A stretch of 64,000 bases of DNA from CBDHFQ01 sp965262565 (GCA_965262565.1 CBDHFQ010000020.1:744001-808000); one strand, 5' to 3'; shown: positions 44,671-54,796, numbered from the stretch's first letter. Notes: generated from the letters alone by a model not told the origin. Program-made: numbers and translations.

Positions 44671-44704
44671 TTGTTCGAATCACGTTTGTAACCATTAATA
44701 TAGG

Positions 44705-44742
44705 GTAAAAAACAGGTGGTCTGAAAATTATTTCAAACCACC
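44705..44742 (-). terminator. Terminator of the SRPBCC gene
   Basis: GGTGGT-C-TGAAA (44715-44726) pairs with TTTCA-A-ACCACC (44731-44742) with one mismatch and an ATTA loop. On the minus strand a T6 run follows. It lies 33 nt past the stop of the minus-strand gene ending at 44775. Confidence 0.75.
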
Positions 44743-44774
44743 CATCTACCATAAAAACGTCTTTCCAATATAAG

Positions 44775-45242
44775 CTAGGCTGATTTTTTTTGTTGTAAAT
44801 ATGCGTCAAGATTGTCAAATACAGATCCCCATCCATGCCTAAAGCCCATCTCTTCCTGTTGTTTAGCATATTCCGCTGTAGGATGAACTACATTGAATAT
44901 AAGGTTCGTTTTTTCTCCATGTTCTTTGAAGTGTGTTTGCAGTTCCACTCCTGAGGTCATAGGCTTAAATTCTGCTGAGGTGAAAATTCTTTCGGGTTCG
45001 ACAATTTCAGAGAATATTCCTTCAGAAATAAATTCCTGACCATTCTTCATTTCCATGGTATATTTCCACTTTCCACCTACTTCGAATTGATGTTCTACGA
45101 TCTTCGTTTTCATTCCCTGGGGGCCCCACCAGTAAGCGATATGTTCGGGAGCTGTCCAGGCTTCCCAAACTAATGCGATGGGGGCATCAAAAGTCCTTTC
45201 AATACTTAAGATCCGGTCTTGAATGTCATCTGTTTTGTTCAT
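44775..45242 (-). CDS. SRPBCC (AHSA1-type) protein
   Basis: A 155-aa START-like fold protein: FDAPIALVWEAWTAPEHIAYWWGPQG at the start and HGWGSVFDNLDAYLQ at the end are typical of AHSA1/polyketide-cyclase-like members. Cytosolic; hydrophobic-ligand binding is expected, the ligand unknown. Such genes often sit with an ArsR regulator; none is present here. Divergent from the peroxidase gene. Confidence 0.9.
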   Translation of the reverse strand: MNKTDDIQDRILSIERTFDAPIALVWEAWTAPEHIAYWWGPQGMKTKIVEHQFEVGGKWKYTMEMKNGQEFISEGIFSEIVEPERIFTSAEFKPMTSGVELQTHFKEHGEKTNLIFNVVHPTAEYAKQQEEMGFRHGWGSVFDNLDAYLQQKKSA

Positions 45243-45415
45243 AAGCTCTTAAATTAATATGAGATAGTTAGCAAGTAAAGCAATCAATATGTAACTGAAC
45301 GGTTACAATTATAAGAGTAACTAATCGGTTACGCAAATTATTCTTGTGATTTTATCTGTCATTCTGATCCACCATACATTTTTGTATATTTAAATCAGGA
45401 TTAACTCATCTATGT

Positions 45416-46648
45416 ATGATTTCTACCCGAGCTATCATTTTTTTCCTTTTCCTCGGATCACTTTGGGGGTGGGTTGGCTGTGGTGAGGAAGATCCTGTAG
45501 CAGAAGAAGTGGCTGAAATGATGGGAGGTATGACTAATGATGATACTGTTAGTGCTACACAATCTCTTTCATTGCCTGAAGTACCTTATACCTATAGGGA
45601 AAGCATCCTTCCTGCATTCATGACGGAGAGTCAACTTATTTATGGCTTTGTAGAGATGTCTATGGTAGAAGAAGATAATTTACCCCCAGAACAACCTATT
45701 ACTGATGAGGGAGCTACGTTGGGAAGGGTATTATTTTATGATAAGAGATTAAGTGCCAATGGGGAAATTTCCTGTGCCTCTTGCCATCAACAACGACTCG
45801 GTTTTTCTGACCCCAGAAAGAACAGTATTGGATTTGACGGAAAGACTACCAGGCGGCATGCAATGAGTTTGGTGAATAGCAGATACTATAGAAACGGTCG
45901 CTTTTTTTGGGATGAAGGAGCTGGTTCATTGGAAGAACAAGTAGTCATGCCTTTTTTAGATGAAATTGAAATGGGGTTGTCAGAAGAGGAATTGATACGG
46001 ATTATATCTTCTACTTCCTACTATTCAGCGCTTTTCCAACAGGCATTTGGAGATACAGCAGTAACTACTCAAAGAATCTCTACATCGCTATCCCAATTTG
46101 TCCGTAGTATCGTGAGCTATAGAACAAAATACGATGAAGGAAGAGCTAAGGTAACATCCGTATTGGAAGACTTTCCCAATTTTAATGAAAGCGAAAATCT
46201 GGGAAAGCAATTGTTTTTTCGCAGATTTAATGATGGTTTCGCTTGTTTTGAATGCCATACTACAGAAGGTTTTGTTGGGACGCTTAGAGGCCCCCAAAAC
46301 AATGGAATAGATAGTGAATTCGGGAATGATTTAGGAGCTTTTGAAACATATAGCGATCGTCCTGAATTAAAGGGTAGCTTTAAAGTTCCGACGTTACGGA
46401 ATATTGGGGTAACGGCACCTTATATGCATGATGGAAGGTTCAGGACTTTGATGGATGTTATTAATCACTATAATGAGGGAGTCAAAGATCATCCTGCATT
46501 GTCCGAGTTTATGAAAGGAGCAGATGGTCGACCATTCAGGCTTCAACTCAATGAACAAGAGAAGCAGGCGATGGTTGATTTTCTTCATACCTTGACCGAC
46601 CATGAGCTAAATAGGGATATCAAATTTAGTGACCCTTTTCAACAATGA
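45416..46648 (+). CDS. Di-heme cytochrome c peroxidase (MauG/CCP family) lipoprotein
   Basis: A 410-aa lipoprotein (lipobox WVG-Cys22). Two c-type heme sites: Cys120-x2-Cys123-His124 (CASCHQ) and Cys277-x2-Cys280-His281 (CFECHT). GATLGRVLFYDKRLSANG and KVPTLRNIGVTAPYMHDGRF are family hallmarks. Members reduce H2O2 or carry out MauG-type oxidations in the periplasm. Single gene; no partner cytochrome is adjacent. Confidence 0.92.
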   Translation: MISTRAIIFFLFLGSLWGWVGCGEEDPVAEEVAEMMGGMTNDDTVSATQSLSLPEVPYTYRESILPAFMTESQLIYGFVEMSMVEEDNLPPEQPITDEGATLGRVLFYDKRLSANGEISCASCHQQRLGFSDPRKNSIGFDGKTTRRHAMSLVNSRYYRNGRFFWDEGAGSLEEQVVMPFLDEIEMGLSEEELIRIISSTSYYSALFQQAFGDTAVTTQRISTSLSQFVRSIVSYRTKYDEGRAKVTSVLEDFPNFNESENLGKQLFFRRFNDGFACFECHTTEGFVGTLRGPQNNGIDSEFGNDLGAFETYSDRPELKGSFKVPTLRNIGVTAPYMHDGRFRTLMDVINHYNEGVKDHPALSEFMKGADGRPFRLQLNEQEKQAMVDFLHTLTDHELNRDIKFSDPFQQ

Positions 46649-46790
46649 TCTTATCGAATGACGGCTCATTTTCCATGGCCTTCATGTGTCTTAAACATCG
46701 CACTTGCAAAAAAAATAGCGCTATTTCTCCCCTTCCCCTAATTCCTGTTGGTGAAAAAAGGGCATATAATTTTGTGCCAATGGGTAAATA

Positions 46791-47162
46791 CTAAACGTGC
46801 TGGTCGATAAGGATAGGATTCCCATCAGGGTCCATAACTACCATAGATGCTGGACCAGTAGTGGTTTCATCAGCTTCACTCTCCAGCTTCACTCCTTTGG
46901 CTTTTAAGTGTTTCTGAATATCACGAACATCTACAAAATTTGGAAGTTGTTGTGCGTTTTCATCCCATCCCGGATTGAAGGTAAGGATGTTTTGAGGAAA
47001 CATTCCGTGAAAAAGACCTATCATAGCATTACCATTTTTCATGATTAGATAGTTCCGTTCCAATTTGCCGGCAAAGACATGAAATCCAAGGGTTTCATAA
47101 AATTCTTTCGAAGCCTGAAGGTCTTTTACATTTAAGCTGACAGAGAATGCTCCTAAATTCAT
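46791..47162 (-). CDS. VOC-family (glyoxalase-like) protein
   Basis: A 123-aa protein from ATG 47162 (MNLGAFSVSLNVKDLQASKEFYETLGF); the frame also extends 20 codons upstream, which looks non-coding. Two beta-alpha-beta-beta-beta units of the vicinal-oxygen-chelate fold with ending VVMDPDGNPILIDQHV. Cytosolic, metal-dependent enzyme or binding protein; no substrate evident. Next to the ankyrin gene on the same strand (80 nt). Confidence 0.88.
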   Translation of the reverse strand: MNLGAFSVSLNVKDLQASKEFYETLGFHVFAGKLERNYLIMKNGNAMIGLFHGMFPQNILTFNPGWDENAQQLPNFVDVRDIQKHLKAKGVKLESEADETTTGPASMVVMDPDGNPILIDQHV

Positions 47163-47242
47163 ATGGTCTATGGTTAAAGGTAGATAGAGCAGGAAATTAT
47201 TGAAAGATATGCTGCATTGCAATGAAAATAAGCTATTGGTAA

Positions 47243-47974
47243 TTATTTTTCGGGCAGATAATCACCCAATAAGTTCCAATCCATTGAATTTCCCCATCCC
47301 TGACCGTGATCGCTAATATTTTTTGTTTTGTGAGCTGTCCCAATGTGGAAGTCTCCATAGGCCAATAAGGATAAGATAGTCCCTGGTCTTAGATGTTCAC
47401 TTGCCCAACTGAGCGGTGAATTTCCATGGGCATCTTTAGCTTCTTTGTCGGCTCCATGTTGAAGGAGGAATGCTATCGTTTTTTCATCTGCATATGCTGC
47501 TGCTCTATGCAAGGGAGTCTCTCCTTTGGTTCTAACATCTCGCATGAATGCGCCTGTAGCTATTCCTGGGATGGTTTTCGCATTTACTTCCGCTCCTTTT
47601 TCAACCAACAATTTAACCACATAATAATAGTAAGGACGGCCAGCCTTCGTAAGCGCATTGTGTAGTGGAGTTTCCTGCGTTACATCTACATGAGCATTCA
47701 CATTGGCCCCCTCATTCATCAAAAAATCACATACTTTCCAATGTCCGAAGAAAGCGGCATTCCCCAATTCTGCATCTAGATTTATACTTTCCAGGGTTCC
47801 ACCTAATTCTTTTACCGCTCTCAAGGCAGTAGTATCATTGTAATATACTAACCATTGTAAAGGTTTCACCTGGCCTTCCTTAAGTAACTCTTTCCAATCA
47901 GGCTGTTTCATGAGATGAAAAATGAAATCTGTTCTCCCTCTGCTGATATGTTTCAGAATTTCGGTGGTTTCCAT
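47243..47974 (-). CDS. Ankyrin-repeat protein
   Basis: A 243-aa cytosolic protein with about five ankyrin repeats: DLNAELGNAAFFGHWKVCDFL-type followed by ETPLHNALTKAGRPYYYYVVKLLVEKGAEVNAK, GETPLHRAAAYADEKTIAFLLQHGADKEAKD and GNSPLSWASEHLRPGTI. N-terminal segment (LKHISRGRTDFIFHLMKQPDWKELL) is specific. Protein-binding scaffold; partner unknown. Its start is 24 nt past the stop of the alpha/beta hydrolase gene, so the two may be cotranscribed. Confidence 0.88.
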   Translation of the reverse strand: METTEILKHISRGRTDFIFHLMKQPDWKELLKEGQVKPLQWLVYYNDTTALRAVKELGGTLESINLDAELGNAAFFGHWKVCDFLMNEGANVNAHVDVTQETPLHNALTKAGRPYYYYVVKLLVEKGAEVNAKTIPGIATGAFMRDVRTKGETPLHRAAAYADEKTIAFLLQHGADKEAKDAHGNSPLSWASEHLRPGTILSLLAYGDFHIGTAHKTKNISDHGQGWGNSMDWNLLGDYLPEK

Positions 47975-47998
47975 GCGGTATAATTTATATATGTCTTT

Positions 47999-49162
47999 TT
48001 ACATACCTAACAACTTCATTACCGCTTCATCACCCATGATTGCATGTTCTGGCCTGGGATGCTCCTCTGTAAATACTTGTAGTGCTTCCCTGTCCAGGAT
48101 CGTTACGAAGTCTTCTTGATAGCCATCATCATAGGGAATATTGTTTTCATTTAATTGGAGATGATGGGCAAAAAAATTATAGGCGGCTGTTCTTTTACTA
48201 TATCCATAATCGTGCTTTTCATGTGGGAGATGAACGTTTTCTACTTTGTGTTCCGAATCGTACAGCGCGTATACACTTTTAATATAGGGATATTCGACTC
48301 TTGGGGTATTTCGAGTCCAATCAGCTCCATTCGAGATGAGTAATAACGGTCTGGGGGCACAAAGGGCAGCGATTTCCACATTGTTTGTTTGATGGCTGGA
48401 ACTTTTATGAATAGGCATACCACTCTCACATACACACCCTCCGAAAAAATGGGCCGAGACCTGAACCACAGGCGCCGATGCTTTAATCCGATCATCGATC
48501 GCTGTCAAAACAAAGGTTTGTGTACCTCCGCCTGAACCCCCAGTCATACCAATTCGCTCTGGATCTACATCTGGTCTGGACAGCAGATATTCCAAAACTC
48601 TTTGGCTGTTCCAGGTTTGCAACAGGAGAGCAATAGGCATTTTGTGATTTATCTGATGACTCTCTCCATAACCTACCATATCGTATGCAAATACAATAGC
48701 TCCCATCCTTGCTAGTACGGCACTTCTCCATTGGACATAATCAGTTAGGCGTTTATCAGCTAAATGACCATGAGGACATAAAATGGCAGCATATTTATCC
48801 TGTTGTGCGAGAGGACGATACAAATTGCCTGTGATATAAAAGCCTGGAAAACTTTCTATAGCTATATTTTCCACTATATACCCATCCATTTCTCTGGTAT
48901 TTCTAATAATGGGATGGAATTTTCCTTCAATGTCAGGCATATTGTTTAGTTGCATTCCTTCGATGATGCCTTGTTTGATTATACTGGCTCTGCTCTCCCA
49001 ACTTTCCAAGTTATCCCATTCCTCTTTAAATTCTTTCATCTTCAGGTTGGCTTCATCTTCCGTCCAATGATGCCCCATGCATAGTAAAGAATCCTGGCTG
49101 ATTACTGTTGTTGGTAAGAAAGATATCAGTATAGCTCCAAATAGTAATATGTTCGTAGTCAT
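47999..49162 (-). CDS. Secreted alpha/beta hydrolase (acetyl-xylan esterase-like)
   Basis: A 387-aa protein with a signal peptide (MTTNILLFGAILISFLPTTVISQ). Alpha/beta hydrolase fold with oxyanion-side CPHGHL, VFAYDMVGYGES, and nucleophile elbow GMTGGSGGGTQ (Ser in GGSGG). The catalytic His is probably in HEKHDYG. It resembles secreted acetyl esterases of the dienelactone/CE7/CE15-like groups. Role in polysaccharide or ester breakdown outside the cytoplasm is inferred. Confidence 0.87.
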   Translation of the reverse strand: MTTNILLFGAILISFLPTTVISQDSLLCMGHHWTEDEANLKMKEFKEEWDNLESWESRASIIKQGIIEGMQLNNMPDIEGKFHPIIRNTREMDGYIVENIAIESFPGFYITGNLYRPLAQQDKYAAILCPHGHLADKRLTDYVQWRSAVLARMGAIVFAYDMVGYGESHQINHKMPIALLLQTWNSQRVLEYLLSRPDVDPERIGMTGGSGGGTQTFVLTAIDDRIKASAPVVQVSAHFFGGCVCESGMPIHKSSSHQTNNVEIAALCAPRPLLLISNGADWTRNTPRVEYPYIKSVYALYDSEHKVENVHLPHEKHDYGYSKRTAAYNFFAHHLQLNENNIPYDDGYQEDFVTILDREALQVFTEEHPRPEHAIMGDEAVMKLLGM

Positions 49163-49455
49163 GTTTTCTAAGTTATAAGCTCCTTACAAAACAAAATCTA
49201 CTCATTTTATTTTTTTAGCAAAAGATGGTTGGATTTTTTTATGAGGAAAGGACATGGCCCATGGTTTCTTCCCAAATACCCCTACATTGAATATCCATAG
49301 ATAATGAGTTAATTGTTAATTATACAATAAATAGATTTGGGTTTAGGGTAGAGGTTGAATAATGGTATATTTCCAAGCTGAGAATTTGGTTAGATCCTAA
49401 TATATTTGGATTTTCCGTTTAAGTATATACCTTATACCCAATTAAATAAGAGGTA
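49163..49455. other. Intergenic region between divergent hydrolase genes
   Basis: About 290 bp with no credible gene. TATATTTG (49401-49408), a good Bacteroidota -7 element, lies 47 nt before the plus-strand serine hydrolase start, without a clear -33 TTG at the expected spacing. Nothing else seen. Confidence 0.4.
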
Positions 49456-50706
49456 ATGAACTTACGTATTTCTCTTTTTTGTATGTTGGTGAGTTTTGTT
49501 GCATGTCAACATGTTTCCAGGACCAATCAAGAATCGAAAGGTGTGGTGATAGATCAGTTGGCAAAGCAACGATTAGATTCAACGCTGGCGTCCTTCGTTT
49601 CAGATAGCATGGTCGTCGGTGCTTCTGCCTTAATCTTCGAGGAAGGGGAAGAAGTTTATTTTCATGCTGTTGGTTTTGCAGATAGGGAGGCGGGGGTTCC
49701 AATGGCCAGGAATACGATTGTTACTATCTATTCCATGACTAAGCCTATTACCGGAACTACCTTAATGACTTTATATGAGAAGGGGACCTTTAAACTGGAA
49801 GAGCCTCTTTCTACATATATTCCTGAATTTGGCGACATGGAAGTAGTTACTGGTTTAGACGAATCAGGAGAGATGATGTTAGAACCAGTTGATAGACCCA
49901 TAACAGTAGCGGATATTACTCGGCATACGGCAGGATTTTCCAGGCGTTCTGATCTTGGATTAGATAACATAGTAGAAAAAGCGGACCTGCTAAATATGGA
50001 GACTACCTTAACAGATATGGCGAAGAAGTTGGGTCAAATTCCACTCGGTTATCAGCCAGGAGAACGGTGGGAATATGGGATATCTGTGGATGTACAAGCT
50101 TATCTCATAGAAATGCTTGCTAAGAAACCATTTCACGAATATATGAGAGAGGTGGTATTAGATCCGTTAGCAATGGATGAAACAGGATATTTTGTTCCAA
50201 CCGATAAGAGAAATCGTGTGGCGGGAATCTATAGTAAAACAGATAGTGGATTGGTGAGGGTGCCAGATGAGCGAGTACATACCATCAATTTTGATCATTG
50301 GCCCATGAAACCGGGAGGATGGGGATTAAAAGCTACGATTGATGATTATATGAAGTTTGGTCAAATGTTAGTCAATAAAGGTACATATAATGGTCGTACC
50401 ATTCTTAAGCCAGAGACAGTTCAATTGATGGCTACGAATCATTTACCAGCTGTAGAGGATAGTAGTTGGCTGCCATCTAAAGGACGTGTGGGGTTTGGGA
50501 TTGATGTAGCGGTTCGTACTGCCCCGCCTGAGACCAGGGAAGAGATGAATGGGGTAGTAGGAGAATTTTTTTGGGATGGAGCAGCGAGCACCTTGTTCTG
50601 GGTGGATCCGACTAATGAATTAACTGCTGTGCTTTTTGTTCAGGTCATGCCATTTCAGGGAAAGTTACATAAGTATTTCCGAGATGCTGTTTATGGTTCG
50701 ATCTGA
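49456..50706 (+). CDS. Class C beta-lactamase-like serine hydrolase, lipoprotein
   Basis: A 416-aa lipoprotein (lipobox FVA-Cys17). Ser93-Met-Thr-Lys96 is the SxxK motif (IYSMTKPITG), WEYGISVDVQAYLIE carries the Y-x-N-like motif (here Y-G-I-S), and the C-terminal FFWDGAASTLFWVDP matches the esterase-type branch (EstB/LACTB-like) rather than true beta-lactamases. Periplasmic ester or peptide hydrolase, substrate unknown. Confidence 0.9.
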   Translation: MNLRISLFCMLVSFVACQHVSRTNQESKGVVIDQLAKQRLDSTLASFVSDSMVVGASALIFEEGEEVYFHAVGFADREAGVPMARNTIVTIYSMTKPITGTTLMTLYEKGTFKLEEPLSTYIPEFGDMEVVTGLDESGEMMLEPVDRPITVADITRHTAGFSRRSDLGLDNIVEKADLLNMETTLTDMAKKLGQIPLGYQPGERWEYGISVDVQAYLIEMLAKKPFHEYMREVVLDPLAMDETGYFVPTDKRNRVAGIYSKTDSGLVRVPDERVHTINFDHWPMKPGGWGLKATIDDYMKFGQMLVNKGTYNGRTILKPETVQLMATNHLPAVEDSSWLPSKGRVGFGIDVAVRTAPPETREEMNGVVGEFFWDGAASTLFWVDPTNELTAVLFVQVMPFQGKLHKYFRDAVYGSI

Positions 50707-51014
50707 TCCAATCAGCCATTATATGAACGTTGCGAAGTTCATCTTTTGTTCTACCTTTCTTCTCCACCTTATTCAGGTAAAGAGGATAAATAGATGTAAA
50801 TGTCAGTGTGGAAATTTTTTCATTTTTTTCGGCTGTGATCTTTATTTTTATTAGATGTTAATGTTTAGTTGATGGGGGATAACGGCACACCTAAGAACTG
50901 TCGTTACGAATTGGGAGCTATGATTTCTTATGTATAGATCGGTAGAAGGTATTTTATCATATTCCTTTCGTTTATCCTTTCAAGTAAGGTGGCTCATAAA
51001 ATAATTTGAGCGTA
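50707..51014. other. Intergenic region, convergent genes
   Basis: About 308 bp between convergent genes. I see no gene, hairpin terminator or repeat of note. Confidence 0.4.
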
Positions 51015-51437
51015 TTATGAAAGGTTTAACTGCCATGAAATACCATATTTATCTTCACACCATCCGAATTTTTTACCAAAACCGTAATTCTCTGAACCGT
51101 AATTATCTAGAGGAACCATAATCTTGCCTCCATTGGAAGAAAGTTCTTCAAATAAAGTATGTATTTCATTTTCTGAGTTACATTCAATGAATAGTGATAC
51201 TCCTGGAGTAAATGACCAGGCATGATTAAAATTACTTTCGGAAATCATGTATGCTACATCATTCAATGTAAATACGCCATATTTGATAAGCTCGGGTGTT
51301 CCTCCAGCCTCCCCTTCTGAATATCTTGTTATGCTTTTAATTTCAGAATTCGGAAAGATGGAAGTGTACAAACGTATTGCTTCGTCAGCCTTTCCACATT
51401 GATCACCTACAAACGTTAGAAATGTTGATATTTTCAT
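51015..51437 (-). CDS. VOC-family protein (3-demethylubiquinone methyltransferase-like/PhnB type)
   Basis: A 140-aa protein matching the PhnB-like VOC subgroup: MKISTFLTFVGDQCGKADEAIRLYTSIFPNSEI, GGTPELIKYGVFTLNDVAYM and FGWCEDKYGISWQL. Despite the family name, methyltransferase activity is not expected. Cytosolic. Monocistronic. Confidence 0.92.
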   Translation of the reverse strand: MKISTFLTFVGDQCGKADEAIRLYTSIFPNSEIKSITRYSEGEAGGTPELIKYGVFTLNDVAYMISESNFNHAWSFTPGVSLFIECNSENEIHTLFEELSSNGGKIMVPLDNYGSENYGFGKKFGWCEDKYGISWQLNLS

Positions 51438-51663
51438 CCTTATGTTAATTTTGGTTCAAAAAACTAAAATTAACAATTAGACAGTTAAGATACTTATCAA
51501 AAATTGCGGTTATTTTTTGTAAGGAATAATAGGCAATAGATAAGCTCTTTTGATAACATTTCCCTGTAGCTGGTGTCTCTCATCTTTAATACTAATGGTT
51601 TGGTTATCGTTGATGATGTGATCTACTATCAGTGGGAGTGTGGAGTATATGCTTGTGTTGTAG

Positions 51664-52743
51664 TTAATTTTTATTCGAACGCTTATTAATATCAAAAAGT
51701 GTTTTTTTTCCTTTTCTCCAATTTATAAGCAATCTGTGCGCGACAAATACTGATAACTCGAAAATGCTCGTTCTATATTGAGCATATTTTGTATTAATCC
51801 CTTGGAAATCACCTGTAAAGGCCATGCCTAGGATCCATGAATCCGCGTGGTATCCCAAAGAGGAGCGAATAATTCCCTTCAGAAAATAGCTTGCCCGCGT
51901 ATTTTCACTCGTACTGGTTTTTCCATTCAAAAACATAAACCCTATCAGTGCCGAAGCACCCATGGAAGCATAAAATTTTTCTTTAAAGATTAAATTATAC
52001 GCATAACCCGGGATTACTGAAAATGTGAAAGAATTCATATCACTATAAGAAACTGATGGATGAAAGTCTATCCCAGTCCCGTCAAAAGTGATAGTTGAGT
52101 CAGCATTTATTTTCAGCAGTCCTATTGAACTTGTCAAAATAAAGGAACCTCCACTGTATAGCTGCCTTTCATCAAATACAAAGGCTGCTCTATAGGAAAA
52201 TCTTTCGGGACGAAAAATATAATAAATATTAGCTGAATAATTTCTCAATCGTAAATCATTCCTTGTGAAAACGGAGTCTTGTCTACCAAGATTCCTTATA
52301 CTACTGAACAGATTTTGAAAGCCATTGATATCAAAATTACTCTTGAAATAGCCTTGATAATCTTGATAGTTTATATCATAGCCTATTTTTTTGCCAAGGG
52401 AATTTACTCTTATGTCTGTGTACTTACTTTCCTCTGTAATATCATTAATCAGAGGATCCTTTATTGCCTTAAAGCTATAGCTTACCCCCAAACCTTTGAA
52501 TCTTACGCCTAACCCGACAGTGCTTCTCACATTTGGTCGATACCAAAGACGTTTGAGATACTTGGTTGTGCCGTTTTCTCGGGGGGAAATATTTAAGTTC
52601 AAAGAACGATTAACTATACTTGTTTTGACCAAAATGTAATCATCATAAGTCTGAAGGTAATCGCTCTGGGAAATTATTTCTTGAGGAATAAAACAAAGTA
52701 GAAATATATTTATGATTTTAAGTACAAGTAAATTTTTTATCAT
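51664..52743 (-). CDS. DUF4421 outer-membrane-type protein
   Basis: A 359-aa protein with a signal peptide (LLVLKIINIFLLCFIPQEIIS) followed by SDYLQTYDDYILVKTSIVNRSLNLNI and YRPNVRSTVGLGVRFKGLGVSYSF, the start of the Bacteroidota DUF4421 family. Alternating polar/aromatic strands to the end suggest a beta-barrel in the outer membrane. Function unknown. A nested AT-rich palindrome lies 12-57 nt upstream of the start. Confidence 0.85.
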   Translation of the reverse strand: MIKNLLVLKIINIFLLCFIPQEIISQSDYLQTYDDYILVKTSIVNRSLNLNISPRENGTTKYLKRLWYRPNVRSTVGLGVRFKGLGVSYSFKAIKDPLINDITEESKYTDIRVNSLGKKIGYDINYQDYQGYFKSNFDINGFQNLFSSIRNLGRQDSVFTRNDLRLRNYSANIYYIFRPERFSYRAAFVFDERQLYSGGSFILTSSIGLLKINADSTITFDGTGIDFHPSVSYSDMNSFTFSVIPGYAYNLIFKEKFYASMGASALIGFMFLNGKTSTSENTRASYFLKGIIRSSLGYHADSWILGMAFTGDFQGINTKYAQYRTSIFELSVFVAHRLLINWRKGKKTLFDINKRSNKN

Positions 52744-53147
52744 ACCTGATTGGAAATATAAGATATATTAAATAATTTAATATTTAAGATATCTTATATT
52801 ATAAATAAGAAAAATTAAAAATATTGTATATTTATACCTGCTATATGAAGTTGTCAAAAATAAAATAGGTAGTGTAAGATTCCCCACAAGTCTGATCTTA
52901 TTTAGGAGGAATAAACCAACCAATTCTATTAATTCTAACTTTTACCCTACCATTATCAATTAAGACCTTTCTTCGAGAACCATTTTCTCATAGATTAATT
53001 CTTGCTGTAAGTAGTTAGGCAGGAGTATTTACTTCAGTTATATTCTTACCAGCTTTACTTATCCTGTAAGTCAATTCACATCAATTTTCTGCTGTACAAA
53101 TCAATTGTCTCCTAAATTTGATATGTCTTCAGTTGATAAATCCAAAT
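52744..53147. other. Intergenic region with palindromes between DUF4421 and T9SS esterase genes
   Basis: About 400 bp. The left part holds a 12-bp perfect inverted repeat, AATATAAGATAT (52755-52766) with ATATCTTATATT (52789-52800), enclosing a second perfect one, ATTAAAT-A-ATTTAAT (52767-52781). The rest is AT-rich with no gene seen. Confidence 0.5.
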
Positions 53148-54347
53148 ATGATGATGAAAAAAATTCTATGGCAATTTGTGTGTTTTTTCCTGCTAATCAA
53201 TTCATATGGTCAATACTGTTTGAACGATAACCGTTTTACTGAAGATGAATACTTTAGTAGCAATCAAATCGACTCAAGCATGAATATAATTTATGCAACA
53301 GTAGATAATAACCAACTTGCTCTGGATATGTATTATCCAAATCTTTCAATCGATACCATATCTCAGCGACCTTTCATCTTTTTGGTACATGGGGGAGGTT
53401 ATGTAGCAGGAAACAGAAGTCTCATGCGGAACACTTGTTTCGAATTTGCCAAAAGAGGATTCGTTACTGCTACTATATCACATAGATATGGTTCTGGTCT
53501 TGTTACAACCCTGGACCCAATATATCAGGCTGAACAGGATGCACATGCCGCAATGAGATATATTGTTCAAAATGCAGGAACTTATAGAATAGATACCTCC
53601 TGGATATTTGCTGGTGGAGAAAGTTCCGGGGCGAATATAGCCCTTTCTATGGCTTATACGGATCAGGACGATTATGATAGCTTGAATGCTTCCATGTCTG
53701 CTAGCCATGGAGGATTATATACATCAGGAAATGACCTAACTAACACCTATTCTATCAAAGGAATATATAATAATTGGGGTTCAGTTCTTGCGCCATCGTT
53801 CGATTCCTTGAGAAATGTCTCTGTTATTTCTTTTCATGGTGAACAAGATCCCATTATAGATATCGATTTAAACACCATGACTTTTAGGGGAGGCTCTCGA
53901 TGGATTTATCAAGCAGCAAAGAATTTTGGACATTGCAACAGCTTAAACATAGATAGCTTAGGTAGCCATGGCGTTTATTTGGGACTATCGGGACTAACCT
54001 ATAGAGTTACTAAAGCGAGCTGCTTTTTCAAAAGTGTTTTTTGTAATTCATGTTCAAGTGATTCTACTGTTGATGTTATTCCTCCCACCTGCTCCATTAC
54101 TACTTCAGTTAATGAAAACACCACGAATAGGTTAATTTCTGTTTTCCCCAACCCTTTCCAGGAAAACATTAATATAGAGGGGTTAGTGGGTAATGAATAC
54201 TTTATCCTTAGTAACGTTTCTGGACAGACAATTTATAAAGGGGATGATTCGGACATGTTAAACAGAATCACATTAAATTCAGGAATCTATTTCCTATTGA
54301 TTGAAGGAAGTACAGGACAACAGGTGGTTAAATTGATAAAAGAATAA
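53148..54347 (+). CDS. Secreted alpha/beta-hydrolase esterase with T9SS sorting domain
   Basis: A 399-aa protein started at the first of three adjacent ATG codons (53148; the frame opens from a TTG at 53118). Signal peptide (KKILWQFVCFFLLINSYGQ), then an alpha/beta hydrolase with oxyanion motif VHGGGYVAG and nucleophile GGESSGAN, acid in HGEQDP. Cys-rich CSSDSTVDVIPPTC linker. C-terminal about 75 residues (VFPNPFQENINIEGL ... SGIYFLLIEG ... VVKLIKE) form a T9SS type A sorting domain, so it is secreted through T9SS. Carboxylesterase; substrate unknown. Confidence 0.9.
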   Translation: MMMKKILWQFVCFFLLINSYGQYCLNDNRFTEDEYFSSNQIDSSMNIIYATVDNNQLALDMYYPNLSIDTISQRPFIFLVHGGGYVAGNRSLMRNTCFEFAKRGFVTATISHRYGSGLVTTLDPIYQAEQDAHAAMRYIVQNAGTYRIDTSWIFAGGESSGANIALSMAYTDQDDYDSLNASMSASHGGLYTSGNDLTNTYSIKGIYNNWGSVLAPSFDSLRNVSVISFHGEQDPIIDIDLNTMTFRGGSRWIYQAAKNFGHCNSLNIDSLGSHGVYLGLSGLTYRVTKASCFFKSVFCNSCSSDSTVDVIPPTCSITTSVNENTTNRLISVFPNPFQENINIEGLVGNEYFILSNVSGQTIYKGDDSDMLNRITLNSGIYFLLIEGSTGQQVVKLIKE

Positions 54348-54796
54348 CTGCGCCCAATCCCATATACAGCTCGCATTTTATTTGGTATCCAATTCATATT
54401 TTCGATTTCTTAATTTTATCCAAATAGTTACTAATGGTCTGAAAATGAAACATAGGAATTGAATGGGAGCTATAATCTCAAATACTTTATTGGGCACTTC
54501 ATTATGTTGTGATTCCTATTTAAGTCTATCTCCAGATTAATATTTTCATTATTGCTGACTGAATTGCTGTAGCATTGTGTATTCGAGGGTTACTGAAATG
54601 GGGCCAAGACTAATTGTGGCTCCCATGATCATCTGGCTAATCAACTTGATAAACGATACAAGCTTATAAAGATATTTTTTATTCTTGGGGATTGTTGGGT
54701 TTTCGCTCTTCAATCCCCTTGAATGTTAATTCATTTCGCTATTACTTTTATACATTGTAGGGGATCCGTTTTTATCAATAACCCCCTCCTTAATTG
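54348..54796. other. Intergenic region, no gene seen
   Basis: About 450 bp between the T9SS esterase and the RidA gene. I found no gene or convincing terminator. Scattered short peptide-like stretches on the minus strand may be gene remnants, but I could not assign them. Confidence 0.4.

Noticed and set aside
44597..44869. A 90-codon minus-strand frame between the SRPBCC and SGNH genes
   Set aside because: It overlaps the SRPBCC gene and the SGNH N-terminus in a third frame and has no coherent protein features.
46700..46730. ACTTGCAAAA-like sequence after the peroxidase gene
   Set aside because: A single half-site with no promoter or second copy; probably chance.
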